Shown: positions 15,375 to 23,456 of the stretch, piece by piece
Layout: every line of letters begins with the position of its first letter
Numbering within the stretch: the first letter of the stretch is position 1
Source: Desulfobulbaceae bacterium
GTDB taxonomy: Bacteria; Desulfobacterota; Desulfobulbia; Desulfobulbales; SURF-16
Direction: 5' to 3'
DNA length: 35,832 nt
Assembly: GCA_024763115.1 (NCBI GenBank)
Contig: JANTGB010000001.1
Span: forward strand, 1-35,832
Translations under genes and position numbers: made by a program
The notes under the pieces: generated by a model
Seen by the model: only the letters and a program-made list of their open reading frames with translations
What the model was told of the DNA's origin: nothing
The model's database searches: none

Positions 15375-16460
15375 TTAATTGACCATTTTGATAATCTGCG
15401 GGGCAATCTGCTGGAGAGGCAGCACCATATCCGTTACCCCTGCCTTGAAGGCTTCCATGGGCATACCATACACCACGCACGTTTTTTCATCCTGGGCAAT
15501 AACCGGAGCGCCGCGTCTTTTCATCAACTTGAGTCCCAATACTCCATCCGAGCCCATGCCGGTCATTATTACCCCCAGGACTCGATTATCATAAATTTTC
15601 GATATTGAACGGAAAAGATAATCAGCGGCCGGACGACAATGATTTTCCGGGGGATCATTAGTTAATTCCACTGCTGTTCCTCCAGTTTGTTTGACAAGAC
15701 GCGTCTGTTTGCCGCCTGGAGCAATATACACCCAGCCAGGCTTGATAAGTTCTCCATGCTCGGCCTCTTTAACCGAGACCTTGCTTTTCTTGTCAAGCGA
15801 ATCAGCCAGGGCTGCGGTAAACACCGGCGGCATATGCTGGACAATTACCACGGGAACCCGAAGAGTGGCCGGTAGATTAGGGATTACCTCGGCCAGGGCA
15901 TTGGGCCCGCCGGTTGAAATACCAATGGCGACAAGCTCCAGGCGTCCGGGACGTAAATTTATTTTTGGCTGGACAGCAGGTTTCGCCGGAGGAAGCGGTT
16001 TTTTGACCGGCACAGCAGGTGCTGGTTTTTTTTTGCCTACCCGGGAAAGGATTCTCCTGGTATTTACTGATTGAATTACCGGCTTCAGCTGTTTTAATAA
16101 GGCGTTTTTGTTTTCACTCAGGGAGCCGCCGTCAGGTTTGGCGATAAAGTCATAGGCTCCCAGTTCCAGGGCCTCCATGGTCACGGCCGCCCCTTGGCTG
16201 GTATGGGCGCTGACCATCACCACCGCCACGTCTGAACCGATCTTTTTCAACTCTTTCAAGGTCTGGATACCATCCATAACCGGCATTTCAAAATCAAGGG
16301 TCACTACATCAGGTTTCAGCTGCTGAATTTTCTCCAGGCCGATCTTACCGTTATTGGCAGTACCCAGCAATTCTACCTCGGGCAGTTGACTAAGAACCTC
16401 GGTTAATACCTTACGGTACATGACCGTGTCATCTATTATTAAAATTTTTACTTTTTTCAT
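15375..16460 (-). CDS. cheB: Chemotaxis response regulator methylesterase/deamidase CheB
   Basis: The 361-residue protein has a receiver domain (about 1-125) with phosphoacceptor Asp56 in VTLDFEMPVMDG and Lys in FIAKP. A Pro/Lys-rich linker (about 143-170) leads to the CheB methylesterase domain with catalytic triad Ser182 (GISTGGP), His209 (VQHMPP) and Asp305 (GMGSDG). When phosphorylated by CheA it removes receptor methyl groups or deamidates glutamine. It is the first gene of a minus-strand run, abutting cheR. The ATG at 16460 is the natural receiver start, but no clear ribosome binding site precedes it. Upstream DNA contains only remnants, so promoter or leader sequence may have been altered by that decay. 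Confidence 0.95.
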   Translation of the reverse strand: MKKVKILIIDDTVMYRKVLTEVLSQLPEVELLGTANNGKIGLEKIQQLKPDVVTLDFEMPVMDGIQTLKELKKIGSDVAVVMVSAHTSQGAAVTMEALELGAYDFIAKPDGGSLSENKNALLKQLKPVIQSVNTRRILSRVGKKKPAPAVPVKKPLPPAKPAVQPKINLRPGRLELVAIGISTGGPNALAEVIPNLPATLRVPVVIVQHMPPVFTAALADSLDKKSKVSVKEAEHGELIKPGWVYIAPGGKQTRLVKQTGGTAVELTNDPPENHCRPAADYLFRSISKIYDNRVLGVIMTGMGSDGVLGLKLMKRRGAPVIAQDEKTCVVYGMPMEAFKAGVTDMVLPLQQIAPQIIKMVN

Positions 16461-16510
16461 TGAGTGTTGGTTGGGTTGGTTTTGCCGGCTGAATCAGCAG
16501 GGACTAATCT

Positions 16511-16770
16511 TCATGAGGTTCCGTACGGTTCTCCAGCCTTGGCCATTTCCTCAGGCAGGCTCTTAATTAAAATTTTATAATCCGTCATTCTTTCCTTGAC
16601 ATGAGGAATAAGATATGATGCCGGAGGAGCGACATAACCGGAAATAGCGCCATATTTCATTTTTTCCAGATCGCCACCGAGGACATCCGCAACAAATCAG
16701 GAAGTTCGATCGCTAGTTCATCATCCCCGGCCTGTTCCAAAGCAAAATTTCGATCCCATTGTAAAGGCAT
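16511..16770 (-). pseudogene. Decayed Hpt-like signalling gene remnant
   Basis: From ATG 16770 the frame reads MPLQWDRNFALEQAGDDELA and stops at 16657. This resembles the first helix of stand-alone histidine phosphotransfer (Hpt) proteins that begin WDR.FAL.QAGDDEEL. An overlapping frame then continues, FVADVLGGDLEKMK, to a stop at 16511, so a frameshift is likely. The expected HSIKG phosphorylation motif is not found in either frame, and the second half is not recognisable. It lies just upstream of cheB on the same strand. The identification rests on one short stretch and is tentative. Confidence 0.35.
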
Positions 16771-16855
16771 GAAAAAGTTTTTTTAAAACAACATAATAAT
16801 CCAACTTTTTTATATCAAAAAACTGCCTGACAAATCCAGTTTTAATTAACTAACA

Positions 16856-16993
16856 TTAACTTTTTTCTGCTGCGGCCCGCATCTCATATTTGCTGGAGGC
16901 CGGACTCAGGAAAGAGGTCTCTACTCCGTGTGCCATGCGGTTAGGAACGGAATTGGCAATAGCGGTTCTTTCTTCAAGAGGAATGGACGTTAT
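16856..16993 (-). other. Short coding-like remnant, unidentified
   Basis: This is an open minus-strand frame of 45 codons ending in TAA at 16856. It reads PLEERTAIANSVPNRMAHGV and then SSKYEMRAAAEKS, which looks like real protein sequence, but it has no start codon with a ribosome binding site and I cannot name a family. The bases 16780-16850 beside it are A/T-rich and show nothing. Confidence 0.2.
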
Positions 16994-17082
16994 TTATCCA
17001 AAAATAGCGATACTTCAAAAATTAAAATGATCAAGTAAAAGTGGTCGGTTTTTTCATGCTGCTATTTTCAGACGAACCTGGA

Positions 17083-17342
17083 TCATGCGGATATCCTGTC
17101 CACCTCAATGGACAGATCACCACCCATCATTTCATGCATCATGGTGGTGCGTGCCCCTGCCTCAAAACTGCGAATTAGGGTTAAACCCTCGTCGAGCAGA
17201 AACTCCTCCATTAATTTTTGTTCCCGGCTCAGGTTACGCATGGTGTTTACGGCAAGAAGTGCGGCAAGGTTCAGGTTGTCGGGAGAACAATCAGGATGGA
17301 CTTGAAAATTTGGCAAGATGACTTGTCAGGAAGTGAAAACAT
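17083..17342 (-). pseudogene. N-terminal fragment of a ZraS-like sensor histidine kinase
   Basis: An ATG at 17342 with AGGAG just upstream starts a frame MFSLPDKSSCQIFKSILIVL that stops after about 23 codons. A neighbouring frame carries on with NLNLAALLAVNTMRNLSREQ, a probable first membrane helix and boundary. It continues with FLLDEGLTLIRSFEAGART and MMGGDLSIEVDRISA, then stops at 17083. The EGLTLIRSFEAGART part closely resembles the periplasmic start of ZraS/HydH-type kinases (LIRALESGSR in E. coli ZraS). A frameshift and loss of the whole kinase core make this a pseudogene. The kinase domain is not found elsewhere in the window. Confidence 0.5.
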
Positions 17343-17528
17343 GGGCTCCTGATTGTGGCCGGCAGATAAAAAAGCATTTCGATTTTATCCTGTAGAACAA
17401 CAGAGGGCCGGATAAAAACACAGCAAAACAGAAAGGAAAAGAGAAATCACATCTTAAGTTACCTCCCTTTGGAAATGTCCTTGCTCTGCGCAGGGGTGAG
17501 CACTACATACCTTTTGCCTTAACAGGTC

Positions 17529-17572
17529 GATGGTTGGAGCGGTTTTTCGCCCCTGCCTGAATAGTTACAAAT
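17529..17572 (-). repeat. Dispersed repeat, partner copy at 28845-28889
   Basis: ATGGTTGGAGCGGTTTTTCG and the following CCTGCCTGAATAGTTACAAA match ATGGTTTGAGCAGTTTTTCG and CTTGCTTAATAATTGCAAA at 28845-28889, roughly three quarters identical. One end carries the GTAACTATTC terminal word of the hairpin element family. It begins about 17 bases past the porin stop codon. Confidence 0.45.
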
Positions 17573-17588
17573 ACCCCCACATAACAAC

Positions 17589-18866
17589 TTAAGCGGAAAT
17601 GACATCCGCGAGTATGTCAAAAAACTTATGGCCTTCCACGTCAGTTCTGATTGCGTATTCATCACTGGAATCTTTTTCCGCAGATTTAATAGCTGTGTCA
17701 ACACCGGTACCAACATCGCCGTCCATCAAACGTCCATAAAGAGAATCAGCCCCAACCTGGATATACGAATAGCCGAGCTTGAATTTTTCTATTGCGGCCC
17801 CAATGCCGAATGACATACCCAGGCTTTCATCATCCGGATCAAGAGCTCCATCAGCAGAGCCGAGCTGACCTTCTCCCGGCCGGCCGTCCGCCCCGAAATT
17901 ATTCCAGATATGGCCGTAAGCCGATAATTTAAGCGTATCGTTTAAGGGAAACTTTACCTCACCATAGATATCGCCAACCTCAAATCCATATTTATCGGGA
18001 TCAACATAGCTAAAACATCCTCTCTCATGCTCATCATTTACAAAACTCTGGTCGTAAATCTGAAACCCGGCTGCCAGGGTATACTTTATTTTATCACGCT
18101 TACCGGTAAAACCGCCCTGTCCCATATAAACCAGAGCGGTATTATGATCTTTTGAGGCAACCTTATAATATTTGACTGCATAACCTCCGACAGTTGCGAA
18201 CAAACCGAGGTCAGGCTTATAGCCAACAGTTAAACCGGTAAATCGGTCATCATTGTCCCACATTACCCAGGAATTCTTATATGGATCTATCTGCTGACCG
18301 GCAGTAAAGAAAAAATCATTCCAGATATGTTTGCCATAGGCATAGTCCAGGCTGATACCTCCGGTATTAAAAGGATTACTGCTGTCACTCCAGGTATTGT
18401 TGGTGGCTGTGGCCCGCGAATCTCCGGTAATAAGCCCGGCGCCCAACTCCCATTTTTCAGTAATATTTTTCCAGACACCACCCAACCTGAATCTGGTCCG
18501 AAAACGATCCTGATTTTTGTTTGCGCCGTCTGCCATATCCAGATGCCGTGATTCATATCGAACCCGCAAGTCACCTTTTATCTCTAATCGATCTATGGCC
18601 TTATTGGCCAGGGTAACTTGACCGGAGGCAACAGCCAGGGGCTCAGGTGCCGCTATTTTTTCTGTTTTTTCGGCTGTTACGGTTATTTTTCGCTAATTTG
18701 CTTGAATTTTCCGCTTTAATTCCTCAATAACTGCCTGTTGAGAAATAACGGTTTTCTGCAGGGATTCCAACTGCCGCAGAATTTTCTCTTCGTCAAGGGC
18801 TGCATTGGCATCAACACTTGCCAGGCATAAAGAACATAATGCCAGGGTGGAAATAGTTTTTTTCAT
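17589..18866 (-). pseudogene. Porin-like outer-membrane protein gene with an in-frame amber codon
   Basis: The ATG at 18866, with GGAGA upstream, starts a signal peptide (about 22 residues ending DANA), then a short coiled coil (LDEEKILRQLESLQKTV through ELKRKIQAN). Codon 58 is TAG (18695-18693). The same frame then continues without any other stop to 17589: linker, IKGDLRVRYESRH (typical start of a porin barrel), and alternating strands rich in Gly and aromatic residues. The total is 425 codons, a normal length for deltaproteobacterial putative porins; the layout resembles the DUF3373-type family, but I cannot confirm that. The C-terminus (ILADVISA) lacks the usual final aromatic residue, so the end may also be damaged by the repeat next to it. 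Readthrough or suppression of TAG is possible, but a single nonsense mutation is simplest. Confidence 0.7.
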
Positions 18867-18896
18867 TATATAGTCTCTCCATATAGTTCATAAATC

Positions 18897-19022
18897 GTAA
18901 CTGCTCACCGGGCACCGAACAGAGTCTACGCTTACCTGCGCCCTGCAAGTAAGTAACAGCGAAGCGTTGTCATGCAAACACAGTGGTTTCCGGGAATTAT
19001 TCACTACCCCGTGAGTTGTTAC
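18897..19022 (+). repeat. TIR hairpin element upstream of the porin
   Basis: The element begins GTAACTGCTC (18897-18906) and ends GAGTTGTTAC (19013-19022), an 8 of 10 inverted match. It shares GAGTCTACGCTTACCTGC with the left part of the 2585-2736 element and has the corresponding stem (CTTACCTGC, loop, GCAAGTAAG). The right interior differs from that copy. Its end lies 31 bases from the porin start codon, so it must occupy or replace part of the porin promoter or leader. Confidence 0.55.
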
Positions 19023-19593
19023 CATAAGTCTTAATCAGCATTAATTTCCAAACTAGAATTAATTGTTTATGATTTATTTTTATCTATATTTGCATGACGG
19101 GGGAATGAGATAAAAAATGACAAATCTGCTGTTTACGCGCCGGAAATACGACAACAGCATAAAACAGTATATGGTCTCCGGGGGCTGATGGCAGCCAGGG
19201 ACAAGTATCTAAGGCACCGGCAAATGCTTAGGCGCTTACGACCAATGTCTAAACAATTTTTTGTTTTGATTTTTGGTAACTTCTCCATATGTGGTGGCGG
19301 CACCCTGTAACCAGTTACAAATATTGAGATTTGTAATCATTAGTCCCTTAGGAATTATTTTCGTGTTATTTGTGGCAAGAAATTAAAAAATGTTTTTGAA
19401 ATAAACAATTTGCCTCTACTGTTAAGGGACTTATCCTAAGAACCCTGAAGTTTTCTTCCACTTTAGTGGGTTAGGTCTTTACCCCATGAGTAGTTACGCC
19501 GAGTCTTGAAAAAAAGCTTAGTGACTTAAATATTGTAAAGATTTAATCTCTGGTGAGATATTACATAAAAACAAACAGTTATGAACCGATTTT
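19023..19593. other. Gene-free stretch with several dispersed repeats
   Basis: No convincing gene is seen. It contains CTTAGGCGCTTACGACCAAT (19229-19248), the inverse of the motif at 6712-6731. An inverted terminal word CCCTGTAACCAGTTAC lies at 19301-19316. A 9-bp inverted pair AGTCCCTTA (19342-19350)/TAAGGGACT (19424-19432) has a right arm within TTGCCTCTACTGTTAAGGGA, which recurs at 199-217 as TTGCCTCTACTGTTAAAGGA. Last is the inverted copy (19477-19557) of the repeat at 2505-2560. The rest is A/T-rich. Confidence 0.5.
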
Positions 19594-20433
19594 TTAAATT
19601 TCCGCCTTGTGGATAAAGGGTAGCGCCAGTTCAAGAAAATATCTCCCTTCTTCCGCCCGGCCATGCTTAATGCAGCCATTGCCGTAAATACGGCATTTTT
19701 TAACTAATTCAGCTTGAACCAGTATTCTCTGTTCTTCATTAATATTATCATCCGTCAACAGTTTCAGCAGGGCCTGAATACGGAACTTATCCATCCCGGT
19801 TCGATACCTGAACGACACCTCATCCGGACGGCCACCGTCTTTCAAGGTAAGGGGCTGATCGATTTTTAAAAATTTATGCTTCGCGCTTGCCCGTAACCAG
19901 AATTCATAGTCTTCACAACAGGGATAGCTCTCATCAAACAGGCCCACCTTGGCAAAGAGTTTTTTTCGGATCATAACCGTTGACATTGACACTGCGCAAA
20001 GCGGCAGGCAGCGGGCAAAAATATCTCCGCCGAATTTTCGATGTCTTTTCTTCTGGTTAAGCAACCTGCCGCGCCGATACCAGATTTCATCGGTATGGGA
20101 AATTAAATAATCAGGATTATCCATCATTGCTCTGGTCTGAATTTTAAGTTTATCTGCGGCAAACCAGTCATCTGAATCAAGAAAGGCAATCAGGTCATGT
20201 TGCGCCGTTTTAATCCCTTGATTACGGGCTGAAGCCGGGCCGCCGTTTTCCTGCCAAAGGTAGACGATATTATCGTAACCATTTATAATTTCGGCGGTAT
20301 TATCATCAGAGCCGTCATCAACCACAATTAACTCAAAATTATTATGACTCTGGCTCAGGACGGAATTGACGGCCTTGGGCAGCAGAGCAGCCCGGTTGTA
20401 AGTGGGAATTATAATTGTGACGGCTTTCAGCAT
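19594..20433 (-). CDS. Family 2 glycosyltransferase
   Basis: The 279-residue protein has a GT-A fold: IIIPTYNRAALLPKAVNSVL at the N-terminus, the nucleotide-binding VVDDGSDDNTAEII, the metal-binding AFLDSDDW (DxD motif), and the acceptor-side ED in CCEDYEFWLRA. Such enzymes transfer a sugar from a nucleotide-sugar donor to a glycan or lipid acceptor, often for lipopolysaccharide or capsule. There is no membrane segment, so it is probably cytosolic and works at the inner membrane. It stands alone, divergent from adk with an 88-base gap, and has no other glycan genes beside it, so its substrate cannot be inferred. The ribosome binding site is weak. Confidence 0.88.
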   Translation of the reverse strand: MLKAVTIIIPTYNRAALLPKAVNSVLSQSHNNFELIVVDDGSDDNTAEIINGYDNIVYLWQENGGPASARNQGIKTAQHDLIAFLDSDDWFAADKLKIQTRAMMDNPDYLISHTDEIWYRRGRLLNQKKRHRKFGGDIFARCLPLCAVSMSTVMIRKKLFAKVGLFDESYPCCEDYEFWLRASAKHKFLKIDQPLTLKDGGRPDEVSFRYRTGMDKFRIQALLKLLTDDNINEEQRILVQAELVKKCRIYGNGCIKHGRAEEGRYFLELALPFIHKAEI

Positions 20434-20521
20434 TTTTTAATTGTATCCACCTGGGCAACCCGGTAAGATATTGCCTCATCAGAAGTACATAATAATTAAC
20501 AAAATAAATCTGGAGGATTAT

Positions 20522-21169
20522 ATGAAATTAATGTTACTAGGCGCCCCCGGCGCCGGCAAAGGCACTGTAGCCAAATTGCTTACCGCAATTGACGGTTCCG
20601 TGCAGATTTCAACCGGAGACATTCTGCGGGGAGCCGTTCAGGCCGGCACTGAACTCGGCAAGGAAGCCCAGGATTACATGAACCGGGGCGATCTCGTGCC
20701 TGATTCCCTGATCATGGGCATCATGGAAACCCGTCTCCAGGAACCGGACTGTGAAAAAGGTTTTCTGCTCGATGGTTTTCCCCGCACCATTCCGCAGGCC
20801 GAGGCCCTGAAGGTACTGCTCGACAAACTGGGTATCGAACTTGACATGGTGGTCAATATCGATGTGCCGCGCGACGTAATTTTCGACCGGCTCTGCACCA
20901 GGAGAACCTGTGAAAATACTGATTGTCAGGCCATTTACAATGTTAAAAGCAACCCGCCCAAAAAAGAAGGCATCTGTGATAAATGCGGCAGCCCGGTTGT
21001 CCAGCGGGCCGATGAAACCGAGGAGGCCATTGGTCACCGCCTTGATACCTATAACGAAAAAACCGCGCCCCTGGTAGGTTTTTATGAAAAAGAAGGCAAA
21101 TTTCATAATATTACCGGCACTTCCAGTGATATTGTTGTCGCAGCCATAAGAAAACATCTGAACATATAA
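20522..21169 (+). CDS. adk: Adenylate kinase
   Basis: The 215-residue enzyme converts ATP and AMP to two ADP. It has the P-loop GAPGAGKGT (about 7-15), the AMP-binding STGDILR and LLDGFPRT, and a long LID domain carrying four cysteines in CENTDC and CDKC, the arrangement of a zinc-binding LID. TGGAGG lies 5-8 bases before ATG 20522; an open frame extends upstream to 20441 but lacks support. The stop overlaps the trmFO start by 1 base (TAATG), an uncommon pairing that suggests translational coupling. Confidence 0.96.
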   Translation: MKLMLLGAPGAGKGTVAKLLTAIDGSVQISTGDILRGAVQAGTELGKEAQDYMNRGDLVPDSLIMGIMETRLQEPDCEKGFLLDGFPRTIPQAEALKVLLDKLGIELDMVVNIDVPRDVIFDRLCTRRTCENTDCQAIYNVKSNPPKKEGICDKCGSPVVQRADETEEAIGHRLDTYNEKTAPLVGFYEKEGKFHNITGTSSDIVVAAIRKHLNI

Positions 21170-22482
21170 TGGCCGGTAGCCAAATTACAATTATCGGCGG
21201 CGGACTGGCCGGTTGCGAGGCTGCCTGGCAGGCAGCAGAACGGGGCCGGCCGGTCACGCTTTATGATATGAAGCCGGGCAAATTCAGCCCGGCTCATTCA
21301 TCTGAACAGCTGGCGGAACTGGTATGCAGCAATTCATTTCGTTCCAATAACCCCTATTCCGCAGTAGGCTTACTAAAGGAGGAAATGCGTCTCCTTGATT
21401 CCCTTGTCATGCGGGCGGCGGAAAACACCAAAGTGCCGGCCGGCAAGGCCCTGGCCGTTGACCGGGACGAATTTGCCGATTTTATCACCGGGAAAATAAA
21501 CGCTCATCCCCTGATTACCATAATCAGAAAAGAAATTACTGCTTTGCCCCCGGTTCAGGATAATTGCCTGCTTATCATTGCTACCGGGCCGCTCACCTCG
21601 TCTCCTCTGGCTCAATCATTAAAAGAGATCACCGGCCCCAATCTGGCTTTTTATGATGCCATTGCCCCGATTGTCTCCGCAGAGTCACTTGATCTTAATA
21701 TAATTTACCAGGCTTCCCGTTATGATGAAGGGCCGGGTGATTACCTCAACTGCCCCTTTAACCGGGAACAATACCTGAATTTTATTAAGGCCCTGGCTGC
21801 GGCCGAGAAAGTTCCGCTAAAAGATTTTGAAAAAAAGAAATATTTTGAAGGCTGTCTGCCCATTGAGGTAATGCTGGAACGGGGAGATGATACTCTGCGT
21901 TTCGGCCCCATGAAACCGGTAGGTCTCCCCAATCCCCGCACCGGCAAAGATCCCTATGCGGTTGTCCAGCTCAGAAAGGAAAACCTGGCTGGAACCTATT
22001 ACAACATGGTAGGGTTTCAGACTAAACTTACCTGGCCGGCCCAAAGGGAAGTCTTCCATTTGATTCCCGGCATGGCAAAGGCGGAATTTGCCCGGCTGGG
22101 CAGCATCCACCGTAATACTTTTGTCTGCGGTCCCAGGGTTCTGCTGCCGACCCTGCAATGTCAAAATCGGCCTGATCTGCTGCTGGCCGGTCAGCTTACC
22201 GGAGTGGAAGGCTATGTTGAATCAGCGGCCATGGGAATTCTGGCTGGAATTAACTGCTCTCTTTTACAGGATAAAAAAACAGTGCAAATCCCGCCTCCGG
22301 AGACAGCTTTCGGGGCCCTGATTCATCACCTTACCGCCACTGAGGCGCAGAAATTTCAACCTTCAAATATAAATTTCGGCCTTTTCCCGCCTGTCGGCAA
22401 AAAAATGCCGAAAAAAATGCGGGGTCAATACAGATATAACAAAGCCATAACCGCCTTGCGACAATGGCAGGCAATGATATGA
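21169..22482 (+). CDS. trmFO: Methylenetetrahydrofolate-tRNA-(uracil-5-)-methyltransferase TrmFO
   Basis: The 437-residue FAD enzyme makes 5-methyluridine-54 in the tRNA T-loop using methylene-THF as carbon donor. The FAD-binding motif IIGGGLAGCEAAWQAAERG is at the N-terminus. The two conserved catalytic-region cysteines are Cys53 in LVCSNSFRSN and Cys229 in FEGCLPIE. The typical LTGVEGYVESAAMGI and the C-terminal NINFGLFPP...R.RY signature are present. The length matches the family. It overlaps adk by 1 base upstream and the UDG-like gene downstream by 4 bases (ATGA). Confidence 0.95.
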   Translation: MAGSQITIIGGGLAGCEAAWQAAERGRPVTLYDMKPGKFSPAHSSEQLAELVCSNSFRSNNPYSAVGLLKEEMRLLDSLVMRAAENTKVPAGKALAVDRDEFADFITGKINAHPLITIIRKEITALPPVQDNCLLIIATGPLTSSPLAQSLKEITGPNLAFYDAIAPIVSAESLDLNIIYQASRYDEGPGDYLNCPFNREQYLNFIKALAAAEKVPLKDFEKKKYFEGCLPIEVMLERGDDTLRFGPMKPVGLPNPRTGKDPYAVVQLRKENLAGTYYNMVGFQTKLTWPAQREVFHLIPGMAKAEFARLGSIHRNTFVCGPRVLLPTLQCQNRPDLLLAGQLTGVEGYVESAAMGILAGINCSLLQDKKTVQIPPPETAFGALIHHLTATEAQKFQPSNINFGLFPPVGKKMPKKMRGQYRYNKAITALRQWQAMI

Positions 22483-23243
22483 GCCGGATGTCAAAACCTG
22501 AAGAAAACAACTCCGCTGAAATCCTGAATATTCTGGCAAAAAGCAGAACCCTGCTGAATTTTCACCAGGAAATGGGACTTAATTACCCTCGGTCGGGGCC
22601 GATTAAAAAATTTATGCACCAAGATGCTGTTCGACCTGGACAAATTCCTCTTGCTGTCAAGCGTCGGGCAAAACCAAAACCTGTTCCTCAGCCAACAGTT
22701 TCTTTAAACGATATCAACACTGAAATTACCGGGTGCACGCGCTGTTATCAGCAGAAAAACCGCCTGGGAATCATGCCGGGACAGGGCAAAAGCAAACCGG
22801 CTCTCTTTATAGTCAGTGAACGACTGACCAGGGAAGATATACAAACAGGACAGATATTAAGCGGCGAGGCAGGATTACTGCTTGATAAAATGCTCTCCGC
22901 CATTAATCTAAATAAAAATGATGTATATTTAACCCCCCTGGTCAAATGCTGCCCTCTGGACGACAAATTGCCTGATCCGGCGGAAATAAAAGCCTGTCTG
23001 CCTTTTATCGGTCGCCAGATCTCCGCCCTCAATCCCCGGATAATCTATACCCTGGGACAGTCAGCCGCCCAGGCCCTGCTCAATACCAGGGAACCGCTTC
23101 TCCGCTTACGGGGCAAATTTCATCAATTCAACGATATCCTCCTGCTCCCCTCCTTCCACCCCTCCTTTCTGCTGAAAAATCCTGAAATGAAAAAAGCCGC
23201 CTGGCATGACCTGCAGATGCTGGAAAGACGCCTGCGAATCTGA
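22479..23243 (+). CDS. Family 4-type uracil-DNA glycosylase-like protein, divergent motif A
   Basis: The protein has 254 residues. A low-complexity N-terminal extension (about 75 residues) precedes a UDG fold with iron-sulphur-type cysteines: CTRC at about 86-89, then KCCP and ACLPF. The C-terminal motif LLPSFHPSFLLKNP carries the conserved HPS. In family 4 enzymes motif A is normally GEAPGxxED; here the matching place reads FIVSERLTREDIQTG, so the usual catalytic surroundings are changed, although LSGEAGLLLDKML still matches the following part. It may be an altered glycosylase or a non-catalytic relative. ATG 22479 gives an ATGA overlap with trmFO; ATG 22464 and 22488 are also possible. Confidence 0.78.
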   Translation: MSRMSKPEENNSAEILNILAKSRTLLNFHQEMGLNYPRSGPIKKFMHQDAVRPGQIPLAVKRRAKPKPVPQPTVSLNDINTEITGCTRCYQQKNRLGIMPGQGKSKPALFIVSERLTREDIQTGQILSGEAGLLLDKMLSAINLNKNDVYLTPLVKCCPLDDKLPDPAEIKACLPFIGRQISALNPRIIYTLGQSAAQALLNTREPLLRLRGKFHQFNDILLLPSFHPSFLLKNPEMKKAAWHDLQMLERRLRI

Positions 23244-23456
23244 AAATAACTGTTTTCAGCCTGCCGCTTACAGCTTTTTTCTTGTATTTTAATAAATTCT
23301 TTATCTATAATTGATAAATCAGTCAAAACCTGTTTTACCATGAGGAGCTTGAAGGAGCCTACCTTACCCTGTGAGTAGTTATAAAAAAACGATAGCTTAT
23401 AAATTGATATCTTTAGGCATGGCGGATTGCGTCGATAAATTGAAGGAGAATTAACA
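23244..23456. other. Leader region of the PilZ gene with repeat pieces
   Basis: No gene is seen. AAAACCTGTTTTACCATGA (23326-23344) recurs as AAAACCTGTTTCACCATGA near 25638. CCTTACCCTGTGAGTAGTTA (23357-23376) is a diverged, inverted copy of the GTAACTACTC word. AAGGAG at 23443-23448 is the ribosome binding site of the following gene. Confidence 0.4.

Noticed and set aside
17519..17716. 65-codon frame over the porin end
   Set aside because: It is a shifted frame of the porin gene running into the dispersed repeat; no start signals.
20441..20521. N-terminal extension of adenylate kinase
   Set aside because: The enzyme's conserved start (MKLMLLGAPGAGKGT) begins at 20522 with a well-placed GGAGG.
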